From SZAS-103 sp038226665 (GTDB taxonomy: Bacteria; Pseudomonadota; Gammaproteobacteria; Xanthomonadales; Xanthomonadaceae), in NCBI GenBank assembly GCA_038226665.1, contig JBBRQI010000014.1, positions 14,206 through 78,205 on the forward strand: a stretch of DNA of 64,000 nt, given 5' to 3'. The number at the start of each line of letters is the position of its first letter. Position 1 is the stretch's first letter. Positions 1-8,976 of the stretch are shown in pieces. The notes under the pieces were generated by a model that did no database searches, had not been told where the DNA came from, and saw only the letters and a list, made by a program, of their open reading frames with translations. Position numbers and translations under genes: made by a program.

Positions 1-1202
1 TGTCGGTGGATATCGTCGGACTGCCGCGGCCGCTGACACTCAACGACGTGATGTGCTGCTACCTCGGCCAGCACGGGCGGCGCGAGGAAGCCTACACACG
101 GCTGCGTTCGATCATGCGCGAAGTGCGGTTCGAGCCGCCGCAGGCGCTGCGGCAACTCGCGCAAATCACCGACTTCGATCTCTTCGTCACCACCACGTTC
201 GATCCGTTGCTCGAGAACGCGATCAACCTTGAACGCCATGGTGGGCAGCCGTCGACGGAGGTCATCGCCTATGCGCCGAATCGCGTGGCCGACCTGCCGT
301 CCGAGCGCAGCAATCTGCAACGCACCGTCGTCTATCACTTGCTCGGGCGGCTTTCCGCATCGCCGACGTATGTGCTCTCCGACGAGGACATGCTGGAGTT
401 CATTTGCGCGCTGCAGTCCGAGCACCTGACGCCGGAAAAACTCTTCCACGAACTCGAGCACAACCACCTGCTGCTGATTGGTAGCGATTTCTCCAACTGG
501 CTGGCGCGGCTGTTCCTGCGCATGGCCAAGCGCAAGCGGCTGTCGGATCCGCGCGATTTCACGGAGGTGTTCGCCGACGACCACACCATGCAGGACGGGC
601 GGCTGGTGGCGTTCCTGCAACAGGTCAGCGTGCGCACGCGGGTCTATGGCGGCGCCGAGGCATTCGTCGCCGAATTGCATGCGCGCTGGATGAAGCGCCA
701 GCATCCTGCGTTGCCCGCGAATGGGTCCAGCGCACCACAGCGCTTCCTGCCGCCATCGCGCGAGATGCCGGAGAACGCGGTTTTCATCAGCTATGCGCGC
801 GAAGACCTGCCCGCCGTGCAGCGCCTCAAGGCCGCGATGGATGCGGCCGGCATCACCACGTGGTTCGACCTCGACCGCCTCGAAGGCGGCGACGACTACG
901 ACCGCAAGATCCGCGCCAACATCGGTCGTTGCAGCTTCTTCCTGCCAGTGATCTCGGCAACGACCCAGCGTCGGCATGAAGCTTACTTCCGCCGCGAATG
1001 GAGTTACGCCGTCGACCGCGCGCGCAACATCGCCGATGGCGCGGTGTTCGTCCTGCCGGTTTGCATCGACGACACCCAGGAATCGCAGGCGCTGGTGCCG
1101 GAGAATTTCAAGGCGCTCCATATCGTGCGCATCCCGGGTGGCGAACCTCCGCCCGAGTTTCTGCGGAGGCTGCAAGAACTGTTCAGCGGGAGGCACGCAT
1201 GA
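1..1202 (+). CDS. SIR2-like / TIR two-domain protein, 5' end outside window
   Basis: The frame is open to the left edge. The first in-window start (GTG at 6) would give 398 residues, but the N-terminal Rossmann part of a SIR2 fold is missing, so the gene almost certainly begins upstream. Residues counted from that GTG: about 20-230 resemble a SIR2_2-type domain (TTTFDPLLE near the TTNYD motif, YVLSDEDMLEFI, LLLIGSDFSNWLARLF). Residues 256-395 are a TIR domain beginning VFISYARED, with WFDLDRLEGG and a candidate catalytic Glu331 in the RREW motif. Both domain types are NAD+-consuming or NAD+-binding in bacterial immunity. The stop overlaps the next start (ATGA), implying co-translation with the nSTAND gene. 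NADase activity is inferred, not shown. Confidence 0.85.
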   Translation, partial: SVDIVGLPRPLTLNDVMCCYLGQHGRREEAYTRLRSIMREVRFEPPQALRQLAQITDFDLFVTTTFDPLLENAINLERHGGQPSTEVIAYAPNRVADLPSERSNLQRTVVYHLLGRLSASPTYVLSDEDMLEFICALQSEHLTPEKLFHELEHNHLLLIGSDFSNWLARLFLRMAKRKRLSDPRDFTEVFADDHTMQDGRLVAFLQQVSVRTRVYGGAEAFVAELHARWMKRQHPALPANGSSAPQRFLPPSREMPENAVFISYAREDLPAVQRLKAAMDAAGITTWFDLDRLEGGDDYDRKIRANIGRCSFFLPVISATTQRRHEAYFRREWSYAVDRARNIADGAVFVLPVCIDDTQESQALVPENFKALHIVRIPGGEPPPEFLRRLQELFSGRHA

Positions 1203-4200
1203 GCGCGACCGCTGCCGACGACACTGTGGCCATCGATCCGCAAAATCCATGGCTGGGCCTGTTCTCCTACTCCGAGGAGTCGCGCGGTTACTTCCATGGT
1301 CGCGACGAAGAGACAGCCGAGCTCTGCCGGCGCGTGCAGCGCAAGCTGTTGACCGTTTTGTTCGGGCAGTCAGGACTCGGCAAGACCTCGCTATTGCGCG
1401 CCGGCATCGTGCCGCGATTGCGCGCCGAAGGGTTCTGTCCGGTGTATGTACGCATTGATTACGCACGCAATTCGCCGGCGCCTTCGGAACAAATCAAACA
1501 GGCGATCTTCAAAGCGACCGCCGCTGCCGGCTACTGGACGCAAGCCGGCACCGCAATCGAAGGCGAATCGCTGTGGGAGTTTCTCCATCATCGCGGCGAC
1601 CTGTTGCGCGATGCCGATGGGCACGCACTGATGCCGCTGTTGATCTTCGATCAGTTCGAGGAAATCTTCACGCTCGGGCAAGCCGACGATGCTGGCCGAC
1701 TGCGCGCCAAGGAATTCCTCTCGGACCTCGCCGACCTCGTCGAGAACCGTCCGCCGGCGGCACTGGAGGCCCGCATCGAATTCGACGACGCGGCGGCGGA
1801 ACAATTCGATTTCGCGCGCGCCGACTACCGCGTGCTGATCGCGCTGCGCGAGGACTATCTCGCGCACCTCGAAGGCGTGAAAACGATCATGCCGTCGATC
1901 ACCCAGAATCGGATGCGGCTCGCGCGAATGAACGGCGTGCAGGCGCTGAGCGCGGTGGTCAAGCCCGGCGGGCGGCTGGTCTCGCAGGAAGTGGCCGAGT
2001 CGATCGTGCGCTTCGTCGCCGGTGGTTCCGAACTCGGCAACGCGGAGATCGAACCTTCGTTGTTGAGCCTGGTTTGTCGCGAGCTCAACACGGTTCGGCA
2101 AACGCAGGGCCGCAGCGAGATTTCCGCCGACCTGCTGGCCGGTTCGCGCGACACGATCCTCACAGAATTCTATGAACGCACACTTGCCGATCAGCCTGTG
2201 GGAGTACGGCGCGTCATCGAAGACGAGTTGCTGACCGAGTCCGGTTATCGCGAAAGCCTCGCCGAAGAGCGCGTGATCAAGGCCCTTGCCGCCGTCGACG
2301 CCGCTCCGGACGCGCTGGCAACCCTCGTCGATCGACGCCTGCTGCGCATCGAGGAACGCCTCGACATGCGCCGCGTCGAGCTGACCCACGATGTGCTGTG
2401 CAGCGTTGTGCTCGCCAGCCGCAACCTGCGCCACGAGCGCGAGGCGCGCGATGCAGCGCAACGCCAGCTCGCCGCGCAGCAGGAACGCGAAGCCGCTACC
2501 CATCGTGCGCTGCTGCGCGCGCGCACGATCGCCAGCGTCTGCGCGGTGCTGATGGTGGTCGCGATCGCGAGCGCGGTGTTCGGCTGGATCAGCCAGCGTC
2601 GTGCGCGCGAGGCCGAAGCCGAAGCGCAGAAGTCGCGCAGCGATGCCGAGAAACTTGTCAGCTTCCTGATCGAGGATTTCTACGCGGAACTCGCGCCGAC
2701 CGGCCGACTTGACACGCTGGGCAAGCTCGCGCACAAGACGGTCGGCTACTACGACGGGTTGCCCGCGCAGCTGGTGACGCCCAAGACCGAGGCCTACCGC
2801 GCGATGGCGCTGATCCGCGAAGGCGAGGCCCAGGACGGCAGCGGCGCGCTCGATGCCTCACGCAAGAGCTTTACCGAAGCGCGCAACGTGTTCCAGAAGC
2901 AATACGACGCTGGCGACCATGGCGAGACGGTGACCATCGGCTTGGCCCTGGCCAACTACGATCTGGGCACCGGAGGCAACTCCGGCGGCGCCAGCCGCGT
3001 CGACGCCAACCTCCTGAACAAGGCGGCGGCCATGTTGCGGCCTCTGGCGCATTCGCGGGCTGGCTCGCGCCAGGCCAAGCTGCTCTACGCGAACACGCTC
3101 AACTTCCTGAGCCACGCCGAGGCCGACCGGAAACGCTCCGTGGCGATTTGCGACGAGGCGCGGGACATCCTCAAGGGTCTTGGCGCACTTGACCTGACTG
3201 ACCTCGACGCCGCAGCGGCCTACGCCGACGTCGCCGATTCCGAGGCCCGCCACCTGGTAGACCTGGACCGCGTCGAAGAAGCGCAAAAGCTCGAAACGCA
3301 AGTCTTCAACCTGGCCGAAAGGGTACTGGCCCAGCGCCCCAACGACCTGCGTTCGCTCGGCAACCGCGCTTACGCCGCGGATCTGCTGGGCAGCCTGGCA
3401 TCGCGCAAGCACGACACGGTTGGCGCGGTCGACTATGCCCATCGCGCCGAGCAGGCCGGGGAGGACCTGGTGCGTTTCAATCCAGCTAACCTGGCCTCGT
3501 GGCAGTTCTGGGCCGGTGGCAAGGGCCGGCTCGGCGACGTGCTACTCGAGCAGGGCCAGGTTGCGAAATCGATGGCGACCATGCGCGATGCACTGACGCT
3601 GGCGCAGGATCCCCGCCGGCCGTCTAGCCTGGGTCCGATCGTCTGGAACCGGTGGGGCACGCTGGCGACCCTGCAGGCCCGGGCGGGAGACGCGGCAGCC
3701 GCGGAGAAATCGCTGCAGTCCTTCGTCCGCGACCGCAATGAATTGATCGCGACATTCACGCCGGACGATGCGCGGCGACAGCTGCTTGTCTCGGCCGAGC
3801 AATTGCTGCGCAGCCGCCTGCAATACTTCAGAGGCGATCGCGAAGGATCACTGGCGAATGCCACGGCGGCCGCCGACGCCATCGGCAAGATGAATGTTCC
3901 GGAGCAGAGCCGCAGCGCGATCATTCTGCGCGACAACTTCTTGCGCGCGGCCTTGCGCACTGCCGCATTCTCGGCGTTGCAGCTGGGCCAAGGCGCAAAG
4001 GCCGAGGCGGTGGCACGGCGTTGGCTGGCGGTGCTTGCCGATCCGAATTCATACGCCGACCCGCGCGATGAAACGTCGCGCGCTCGCGCGGCGATGGCGC
4101 ACGCGCTGGTGATGCAATCCCGCAGCGCCGACGCCTTGGTCGCCGTGCAGCCCGCGCTCGATTATTACCGCTCGCAAGAGCAGGCCGGCGCGCAGGAAAT

Positions 4201-4396
4201 CTCGTTCCGGTTCGGCTATGCCTATGCGCTCTACGTCAGTGCGCTTGCGCAACCTCCCGGGCAGGCGCAACGGGGCGCCGACCTGGACGCGGCCGCAAAG
4301 CTGATCAATGGCGCATCGTCGGAAGCCAAAAATCTTGCGGACATGCGCGATGTCGCGGCCTTGATCGCAGCGGCGCGCGCTTCTAAGGGCGGCTGA
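1199..4396 (+). CDS. nSTAND NTPase with TM helix and TPR-like C-terminal half
   Basis: 1065 residues. The start ATG at 1199 overlaps the preceding stop and follows GGGAGG; the frame stays open further upstream only inside the TIR gene. The N-terminus PWLGLFSYSEESRGYFHGRD is typical of the novel-STAND (nSTAND1) family. Walker A is GQSGLGKTS at 56-64 and Walker B is LLIFDQFEEIF at about 147-157. A winged-helix-like segment ends with LTHDVLC. A single TM helix lies at about 443-464, followed by a charged coil (AEAEAQKSRSDAEKLVSF) and about 580 residues of helical TPR-like repeats. STAND ATPases oligomerise after sensing a ligand through C-terminal repeats. Here the NTPase would be cytosolic and the repeats lie across, or are tethered to, the inner membrane. 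The trigger is unknown. Confidence 0.85.
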   Translation: MSATAADDTVAIDPQNPWLGLFSYSEESRGYFHGRDEETAELCRRVQRKLLTVLFGQSGLGKTSLLRAGIVPRLRAEGFCPVYVRIDYARNSPAPSEQIKQAIFKATAAAGYWTQAGTAIEGESLWEFLHHRGDLLRDADGHALMPLLIFDQFEEIFTLGQADDAGRLRAKEFLSDLADLVENRPPAALEARIEFDDAAAEQFDFARADYRVLIALREDYLAHLEGVKTIMPSITQNRMRLARMNGVQALSAVVKPGGRLVSQEVAESIVRFVAGGSELGNAEIEPSLLSLVCRELNTVRQTQGRSEISADLLAGSRDTILTEFYERTLADQPVGVRRVIEDELLTESGYRESLAEERVIKALAAVDAAPDALATLVDRRLLRIEERLDMRRVELTHDVLCSVVLASRNLRHEREARDAAQRQLAAQQEREAATHRALLRARTIASVCAVLMVVAIASAVFGWISQRRAREAEAEAQKSRSDAEKLVSFLIEDFYAELAPTGRLDTLGKLAHKTVGYYDGLPAQLVTPKTEAYRAMALIREGEAQDGSGALDASRKSFTEARNVFQKQYDAGDHGETVTIGLALANYDLGTGGNSGGASRVDANLLNKAAAMLRPLAHSRAGSRQAKLLYANTLNFLSHAEADRKRSVAICDEARDILKGLGALDLTDLDAAAAYADVADSEARHLVDLDRVEEAQKLETQVFNLAERVLAQRPNDLRSLGNRAYAADLLGSLASRKHDTVGAVDYAHRAEQAGEDLVRFNPANLASWQFWAGGKGRLGDVLLEQGQVAKSMATMRDALTLAQDPRRPSSLGPIVWNRWGTLATLQARAGDAAAAEKSLQSFVRDRNELIATFTPDDARRQLLVSAEQLLRSRLQYFRGDREGSLANATAAADAIGKMNVPEQSRSAIILRDNFLRAALRTAAFSALQLGQGAKAEAVARRWLAVLADPNSYADPRDETSRARAAMAHALVMQSRSADALVAVQPALDYYRSQEQAGAQEISFRFGYAYALYVSALAQPPGQAQRGADLDAAAKLINGASSEAKNLADMRDVAALIAAARASKGG

Positions 4397-4471
4397 AATG
4401 CCTGGCGGCAGAAAATTCCGTGGCCGGTCCATTGCTGCGCCAGCAGCCGCTGATCGCCAGCACGGCGGACG

Positions 4472-6664
4472 ATGGAAATCCCGATGACGATCGCCGCGCC
4501 CAAGTACCGCGCCTTCATCAGTTACAGCCACCAGGATCAGGCCTGGGCGCAATGGCTGCACAAGGCACTGGAGACTTACCGCGTGCCCGAGCGTCTGGTC
4601 GGTACGGAAACGCCGGCGGGCATCATTCCACGTCGTCTCGCGCCGATCTTTCGCGATCGCGACGAGTTGCCGAGCGCGACCGATCTCAGCGGCAAGGTCA
4701 ACGAGGCGCTCGCGCAATCGGCTGCACTCATCGTCGTGTGTTCGCCGCGTTCAGCCACTTCGCTCTGGGTCAATGAAGAAGTCCTCGCGTTCAGGCGTCT
4801 GCAGCGCTCCAATCGCATTTTCTGCCTGATCGTCGGCGGCGAGCCTAACGCGAGCGCTGTTGCCGGACGCGAGGCCGAGGAATGCTTCGCGCCCGCGCTG
4901 CGCTTCCAGATCGGCGCCGACGGCCAGTTGACGCAGCAACGCACCGAGCCGATCGCCGCCGATGCGCGTCCGGGCAAGGACGGCAAGGCCAATGCCAAAC
5001 TCAAGCTGATTTCCGGCCTGCTCGATGTCGGCCTGGACGCACTCAAGCAACGCGAACAGCAGCGGCGCATTCGACGCATGGCGACGATCACCGCGCTGGC
5101 CCTGCTGGTGATGCTGGTGACGACCGGCCTTGCGATCAATGCCATGGTCGCGCGCCAGGCCGCCGAGCGCCGCCAGAAACAAGCCGAGAGCCTGGCCGAT
5201 TTCATGCTCGGCGATCTCAACGACAAGCTGGCCCAGGTGCAGCGCCTCGACATCATGGAAGCGGTCGACGATCGGGCGATGAAATACTTCCAGTCGCTGC
5301 CGACAGCGGATGTGACCGACGAAGCACTCATGCAGCGTGCAAAGGCGCTGGAAAAAATCGGTAGCGTACGACTGGACCAAGGCCATCTGCCGGCGGCGAT
5401 GGAGTCGTATCAGGCCGCCGCGAAGCTCTCCGGCGCGCTGGCCAAGGCGGCCCCCGACGACACCGCGCGGCAGATCGCCTACTCGCGCGTATTGGCCTTT
5501 GTCGGCATGACCGACTGGTACCAGGGACGACTCGATAGCGCACAACGCAGTTTCGAATCCGCGCAAAAAGTCCTGCAACGCGATGCATCGCATTCGGCCG
5601 ACGACCCGGAACTGATCTTTCAATTGACAGCCATCGACAACAATATCGGCCACGTCCTTGAAGCGCGCGGCAAGCTCGATGAAGCCGAAGTCCAATACCG
5701 CAGCATGCTGGCTCACTGCAAGCTGCTGGTCGCCCGCAGGGACGTGAAAACGCAGTGGACGGCCCAGTTGGGCGCTGCGCACAACAATCTCGGCAAATTG
5801 GCGCTGATGCGCGGCGATCTCGCTACGGCGATCGCCGAATACCGTGCCGATGACGCAATCGAATCCGCGCTTTCCGCGCGCGATCCCAAGGACAACGAAC
5901 AGCGCGACAACATGCTGGTCGTGCATGCGATCCTGGGACGCACGTTGGCACTGACCGGCGATATCGATGCGGGCATCGCGCATTTGCAGCAAGCGGTCGA
6001 TACCGCCAAAGAGTTGACCAAAGTCGATCCGAGCAACGTCGGCTTTCAGCGCGATGTTGCGCTATACGCCGCGCAGTTGAGCCGGTTGCGGCGACTGGCA
6101 GGCGACTTGCCGACGGCGCAATCGCTGCTGGCGCAGTCGCTGGCGATTTATCTCGCCCTGACCAAGCAGGACGCGGCCAATACCGACTGGCAGGGCGAAT
6201 ACGCCGAGGCGCAGAGCGAACACGCTGCGCAGGAACGGGCAGCGGGCAACACCGATGCGGCGGGCACACACGTGCACGCCGCGCTGGCAATACTCGAACC
6301 ACTGGTTGCCAAGAGCCCCGATGACCGCTCCACAGTATTGGCAGTCGTCGGCGCCAAGCTACTGCTTGCGAGCGTCACTGCCGATGCGCAGGCAGGGCAG
6401 CAACTGCGGGACGACGCATTGCAGACGATCCAGGGCGTGAAATCCGGTCGCGGCGATCCGCGCCTGCTCGCGCTGCAGGTCGAGGCATTGGCGGGACGAG
6501 GCAGAAAGGCCGACGCTCAGCCGATCATCCAGCAACTATGGAACAGCGGCTATCGGGATCTTGCCCTGTTGGATGTTCTCCGGGACAAGGAAATCGAATA
6601 TCCCGTCAATGCACGATTCCAGTCGCAACTTCGGGCAGCAACCGGGAATACTGTTCGTCACTGA
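4472..6664 (+). CDS. TIR domain protein with TM helix and TPR repeats
   Basis: 730 residues. The start at 4472 (MEIPMTIAAP) is chosen; a second ATG at 4484 is equally possible. The TIR domain covers about 12-125 (FISYSHQD, PIFRDRDELP, LIVVCSPRSA, then SLWVNEEVL with the candidate catalytic Glu pair near 105). A TM helix lies at about 203-228, followed by a juxtamembrane segment (ESLADFMLGDL at about 238) and TPR repeats (for example LEKIGSVRLDQGHLPAAMESY, LGRTLALTGDIDAGIAHL). The TM-juxtamembrane-TPR layout is the same as in the preceding nSTAND protein, 75 bp upstream. Likely role: a membrane-anchored TIR effector or signal producer with a TPR sensor. Catalysis is inferred from family. Confidence 0.85.
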   Translation: MEIPMTIAAPKYRAFISYSHQDQAWAQWLHKALETYRVPERLVGTETPAGIIPRRLAPIFRDRDELPSATDLSGKVNEALAQSAALIVVCSPRSATSLWVNEEVLAFRRLQRSNRIFCLIVGGEPNASAVAGREAEECFAPALRFQIGADGQLTQQRTEPIAADARPGKDGKANAKLKLISGLLDVGLDALKQREQQRRIRRMATITALALLVMLVTTGLAINAMVARQAAERRQKQAESLADFMLGDLNDKLAQVQRLDIMEAVDDRAMKYFQSLPTADVTDEALMQRAKALEKIGSVRLDQGHLPAAMESYQAAAKLSGALAKAAPDDTARQIAYSRVLAFVGMTDWYQGRLDSAQRSFESAQKVLQRDASHSADDPELIFQLTAIDNNIGHVLEARGKLDEAEVQYRSMLAHCKLLVARRDVKTQWTAQLGAAHNNLGKLALMRGDLATAIAEYRADDAIESALSARDPKDNEQRDNMLVVHAILGRTLALTGDIDAGIAHLQQAVDTAKELTKVDPSNVGFQRDVALYAAQLSRLRRLAGDLPTAQSLLAQSLAIYLALTKQDAANTDWQGEYAEAQSEHAAQERAAGNTDAAGTHVHAALAILEPLVAKSPDDRSTVLAVVGAKLLLASVTADAQAGQQLRDDALQTIQGVKSGRGDPRLLALQVEALAGRGRKADAQPIIQQLWNSGYRDLALLDVLRDKEIEYPVNARFQSQLRAATGNTVRH

Positions 6665-6807
6665 GCCGGGATGGCCTGACAAGACTGCCGGGAAGAGAAG
6701 CTCGCCGAGCCATACGCCTCGTTGTACGATGCAAAGGCGATCGCCGAAGTGGCAGGAGCGCAGGTCAGCTGGCCGCAAACAACTTTCAACAAACCCTGGA
6801 GAAAGTC

Positions 6808-6987
6808 ATGTCCAACATCCATAACGCAGGTCCGGACGACGAAATTTCCGACGCCGACGAGGAAGCCGACATTTCGGATGCGTCTGTCGAGGACGAAGGA
6901 AACGATCAGGAAGCCACCAATCAAAGCAAGCCAATGCCAACGATTGCCAGCAGGAGCGCCACGGATCCCTCGATCAAGAATCACTAG
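6808..6987 (+). CDS. small acidic protein of the TIR/STAND cluster
   Basis: 59 residues beginning MSNIHNAGPDDEISDADEE. GGAGA lies 6 nt upstream of the ATG at 6808, a better ribosome site than any upstream start in the same frame, which would run back into the TIR gene. Fifteen Asp/Glu against three Lys/Arg, with an SDA motif occurring twice; probably disordered. No recognised domain. It lies 143 bp after the TIR gene and 163 bp before the SLOG-like gene, on the same strand, so it probably belongs to the cluster. It could be a regulatory or inhibitory partner, a DNA mimic or a spurious ORF; the sequence alone does not decide. Confidence 0.5.
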   Translation: MSNIHNAGPDDEISDADEEADISDASVEDEGNDQEATNQSKPMPTIASRSATDPSIKNH

Positions 6988-7150
6988 CATGCCTCTGCGG
7001 AGCGGAAGTCGTGCCAAGACTTCCGCTCAGCGATCAATTCAATTGGCTGCCTTGCGGTGTTTTCTTGGAGCAAATATTTGCCGCTGTGATCGGCTTGCGA
7101 TTGGATGCACGTTCTGGCTGGCGTCCCCTGATTCATGACAGGCCCAGCTT

Positions 7151-8929
7151 GTGGCCGATGGAAATACCTCATTGAGCGCCGGAAGCCCCCTTCCTGATAG
7201 ACCTCTTACGGATGTGCCGCTGGTGGTGGGCGTCACCAGCCATCGCAACCTTGCAGCGAGCGAAATCGAGCTGGTCCGGCAACGGGTCCGGGATTTCTTC
7301 GCATTGCTCAAGCGCGATTTCCCGGACCTGCCGCTGGTCGTCCTCTCGGCGCTGGCCGAAGGCGGCGATCAACTGGTCGCACACGAAGCGCTTGCCGCAG
7401 GCGCGCGATTGATCGCGCCGTTGCCGCTGATGCCGGAGTCGTACATCGAGGATTTCGTCGATGTCGAAAGTCGCGCCGCGTTCAACGAACTGTGCAAACG
7501 CGCTGACGTCGTGCAGTTGCCGCTGGTGCGCGGCAACACGTCCACGACGATTGCAGTGCCTGGAGAAGCGCGCGACCGACAGTACGCGCAGGCCGGCGTA
7601 TTCGTCGCCAGCCACAGCCACATCCTGCTGGCTTTGTGGGACGGCCGCGACTCGGACCTGCTCGGCGGCACCGCGCAAGTCGTCCGCTACGCCCTCCATG
7701 GAGTCATGCCGGGCCTGGTCGAACGCCGCCACAATGCGCGCGCAGCACTGGACAGCATCGACGAAAGCATCGTCTATCACATCGCCTGTTCGCGCACGAA
7801 TGGCAATGGCGAGTTGCAACCGCCCTTGGCTTCGCTTGCGTCATTGCAGACGCGCTGGATCAGCCAGAACCATGTGTGCGCGGTCGATGCAGGCATGCCG
7901 GAAGAATTCCACCGCATGTTCATCCGCATGCAGGAATTTGTCCTCGACCAGCATCGCTATGCGGACGAGATCGCGTTCGCTGCGACAGCTTCAGGAGGCG
8001 ACATCGCCGATACATCCAGTGGCGATATCCTGGATGGGCTTTTTTCTGCCGCCGATAGCCTCGCGATCCACTTCCAGAAGCGCGTGCTGTTGGCGATGCG
8101 CAGCACGCACGTCGTGGCGGCACTGACCGGCATCGCCTTCGTCAGCTACTCCGACCTGCCTTCAGACCTGTCGTTCCAGTTCTACGGAATCTACGTGTTC
8201 ATCGTCCTGTTCGGCGTTGGCGTGATGCTGGCATGGCTCGCGCGCCGCCACGATTGGCACAGGAAATACGTCGACTACCGCGCGCTTGCCGAAGGCTTGC
8301 GCGTGCAGCGCTGGTGGCGTCGCGCCGGCATCGTCGACGTCGGTTCCAGCGCGTTCGCGCACGACAATTTCCTGCGCAAGCAAGACATCGAACTGGGCTG
8401 GATCCGCAACGTCATGCGCGCGGCGAGCCTCGACGGCAACGACAGCGCACCGGTATCCGATGCCGCGCTGGCGACCGTCATCGCCGATTGGGTCGGCGCA
8501 TCCGGAAGCGGCGGCCAGCTCGACTACTACGCGCGCAAGACCGCGCATCGCAGCCGCATGCATCACCTGACGCGGCGTCTTGGCCTCGCCTGCCTGTGGG
8601 TGAGCATTTCCATCGGTGTCCTGCTCGCGTTGTTCCAGCGCCACCTCGGTAGCGACAACACCAACATGCTGGTTTCGGTGATGGGCGTGCTGGCGATCAT
8701 CGCTGCGGCACGCGAGTCCTATGCCTATCGCAAGGGCGACAAGGAACTCGCCAAACAATACCGCTACATGCGCGACATCTTCGCCAATGCGCGGACCAAG
8801 CTGGACGCCACCCAAGACGCCGCAGGCAAGCGCGAAATCCTGCACGAGCTCGGCGAATCGGCACTGGCCGAGCACTCGGAATGGGCTCTGATGCACCGCG
8901 ATCGGCCGCTGGAGAACGCGCGCTTCTGA
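7151..8929 (+). CDS. SLOG-like nucleotide-binding domain fused to four TM helices (SLATT-like)
   Basis: 592 residues from a GTG start (CAGG 8 nt upstream; TTG at 7172 is an alternative). The N-terminal 20-210 resembles the SLOG Rossmannoid family: VVGVTSHRNL at 25-34, then SALAEGGDQLVAHEALAAGA at 66-85 followed by the IAPLP strand. Hydrophobic helices lie at about 316-336, 343-363, 476-495 and 506-525. After each pair come amphipathic segments (DYRALAEGLRVQRWWRRAG; KELAKQYRYMRDIFANAR) like those in SLATT/DUF4231 membrane effectors. SLOG domains bind nucleotide second messengers such as ADP-ribose cyclisation products; SLATT proteins are thought to form membrane-damaging pores. That this is the nucleotide-gated membrane effector of the cluster is inference. 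Confidence 0.72.
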   Translation: MADGNTSLSAGSPLPDRPLTDVPLVVGVTSHRNLAASEIELVRQRVRDFFALLKRDFPDLPLVVLSALAEGGDQLVAHEALAAGARLIAPLPLMPESYIEDFVDVESRAAFNELCKRADVVQLPLVRGNTSTTIAVPGEARDRQYAQAGVFVASHSHILLALWDGRDSDLLGGTAQVVRYALHGVMPGLVERRHNARAALDSIDESIVYHIACSRTNGNGELQPPLASLASLQTRWISQNHVCAVDAGMPEEFHRMFIRMQEFVLDQHRYADEIAFAATASGGDIADTSSGDILDGLFSAADSLAIHFQKRVLLAMRSTHVVAALTGIAFVSYSDLPSDLSFQFYGIYVFIVLFGVGVMLAWLARRHDWHRKYVDYRALAEGLRVQRWWRRAGIVDVGSSAFAHDNFLRKQDIELGWIRNVMRAASLDGNDSAPVSDAALATVIADWVGASGSGGQLDYYARKTAHRSRMHHLTRRLGLACLWVSISIGVLLALFQRHLGSDNTNMLVSVMGVLAIIAAARESYAYRKGDKELAKQYRYMRDIFANARTKLDATQDAAGKREILHELGESALAEHSEWALMHRDRPLENARF

Positions 8930-8936
8930 ACGGCCT

Positions 8937-8970
8937 GATCTGGAAGAACACGATCTGGAAGGACGCGATC
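8937..8970. repeat. short 15-bp-period imperfect tandem repeat
   Basis: GATCTGGAAGAACAC, GATCTGGAAGGACGC and then GATCTG begin at 8937, 8952 and 8967, about 2.3 copies. They fill the gap between the SLOG-like gene and tpm, that is, the right boundary of the conflict cluster. No coding or regulatory role is evident. Confidence 0.5.
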
Positions 8971-8976
8971 TGCCTG

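Noticed and set aside
1..8929. Calling the cluster classical Thoeris or CBASS
   Set aside because: No SIR2-SLOG ThsA plus separate ThsB, and no CD-NTase; only the domain types are shared.
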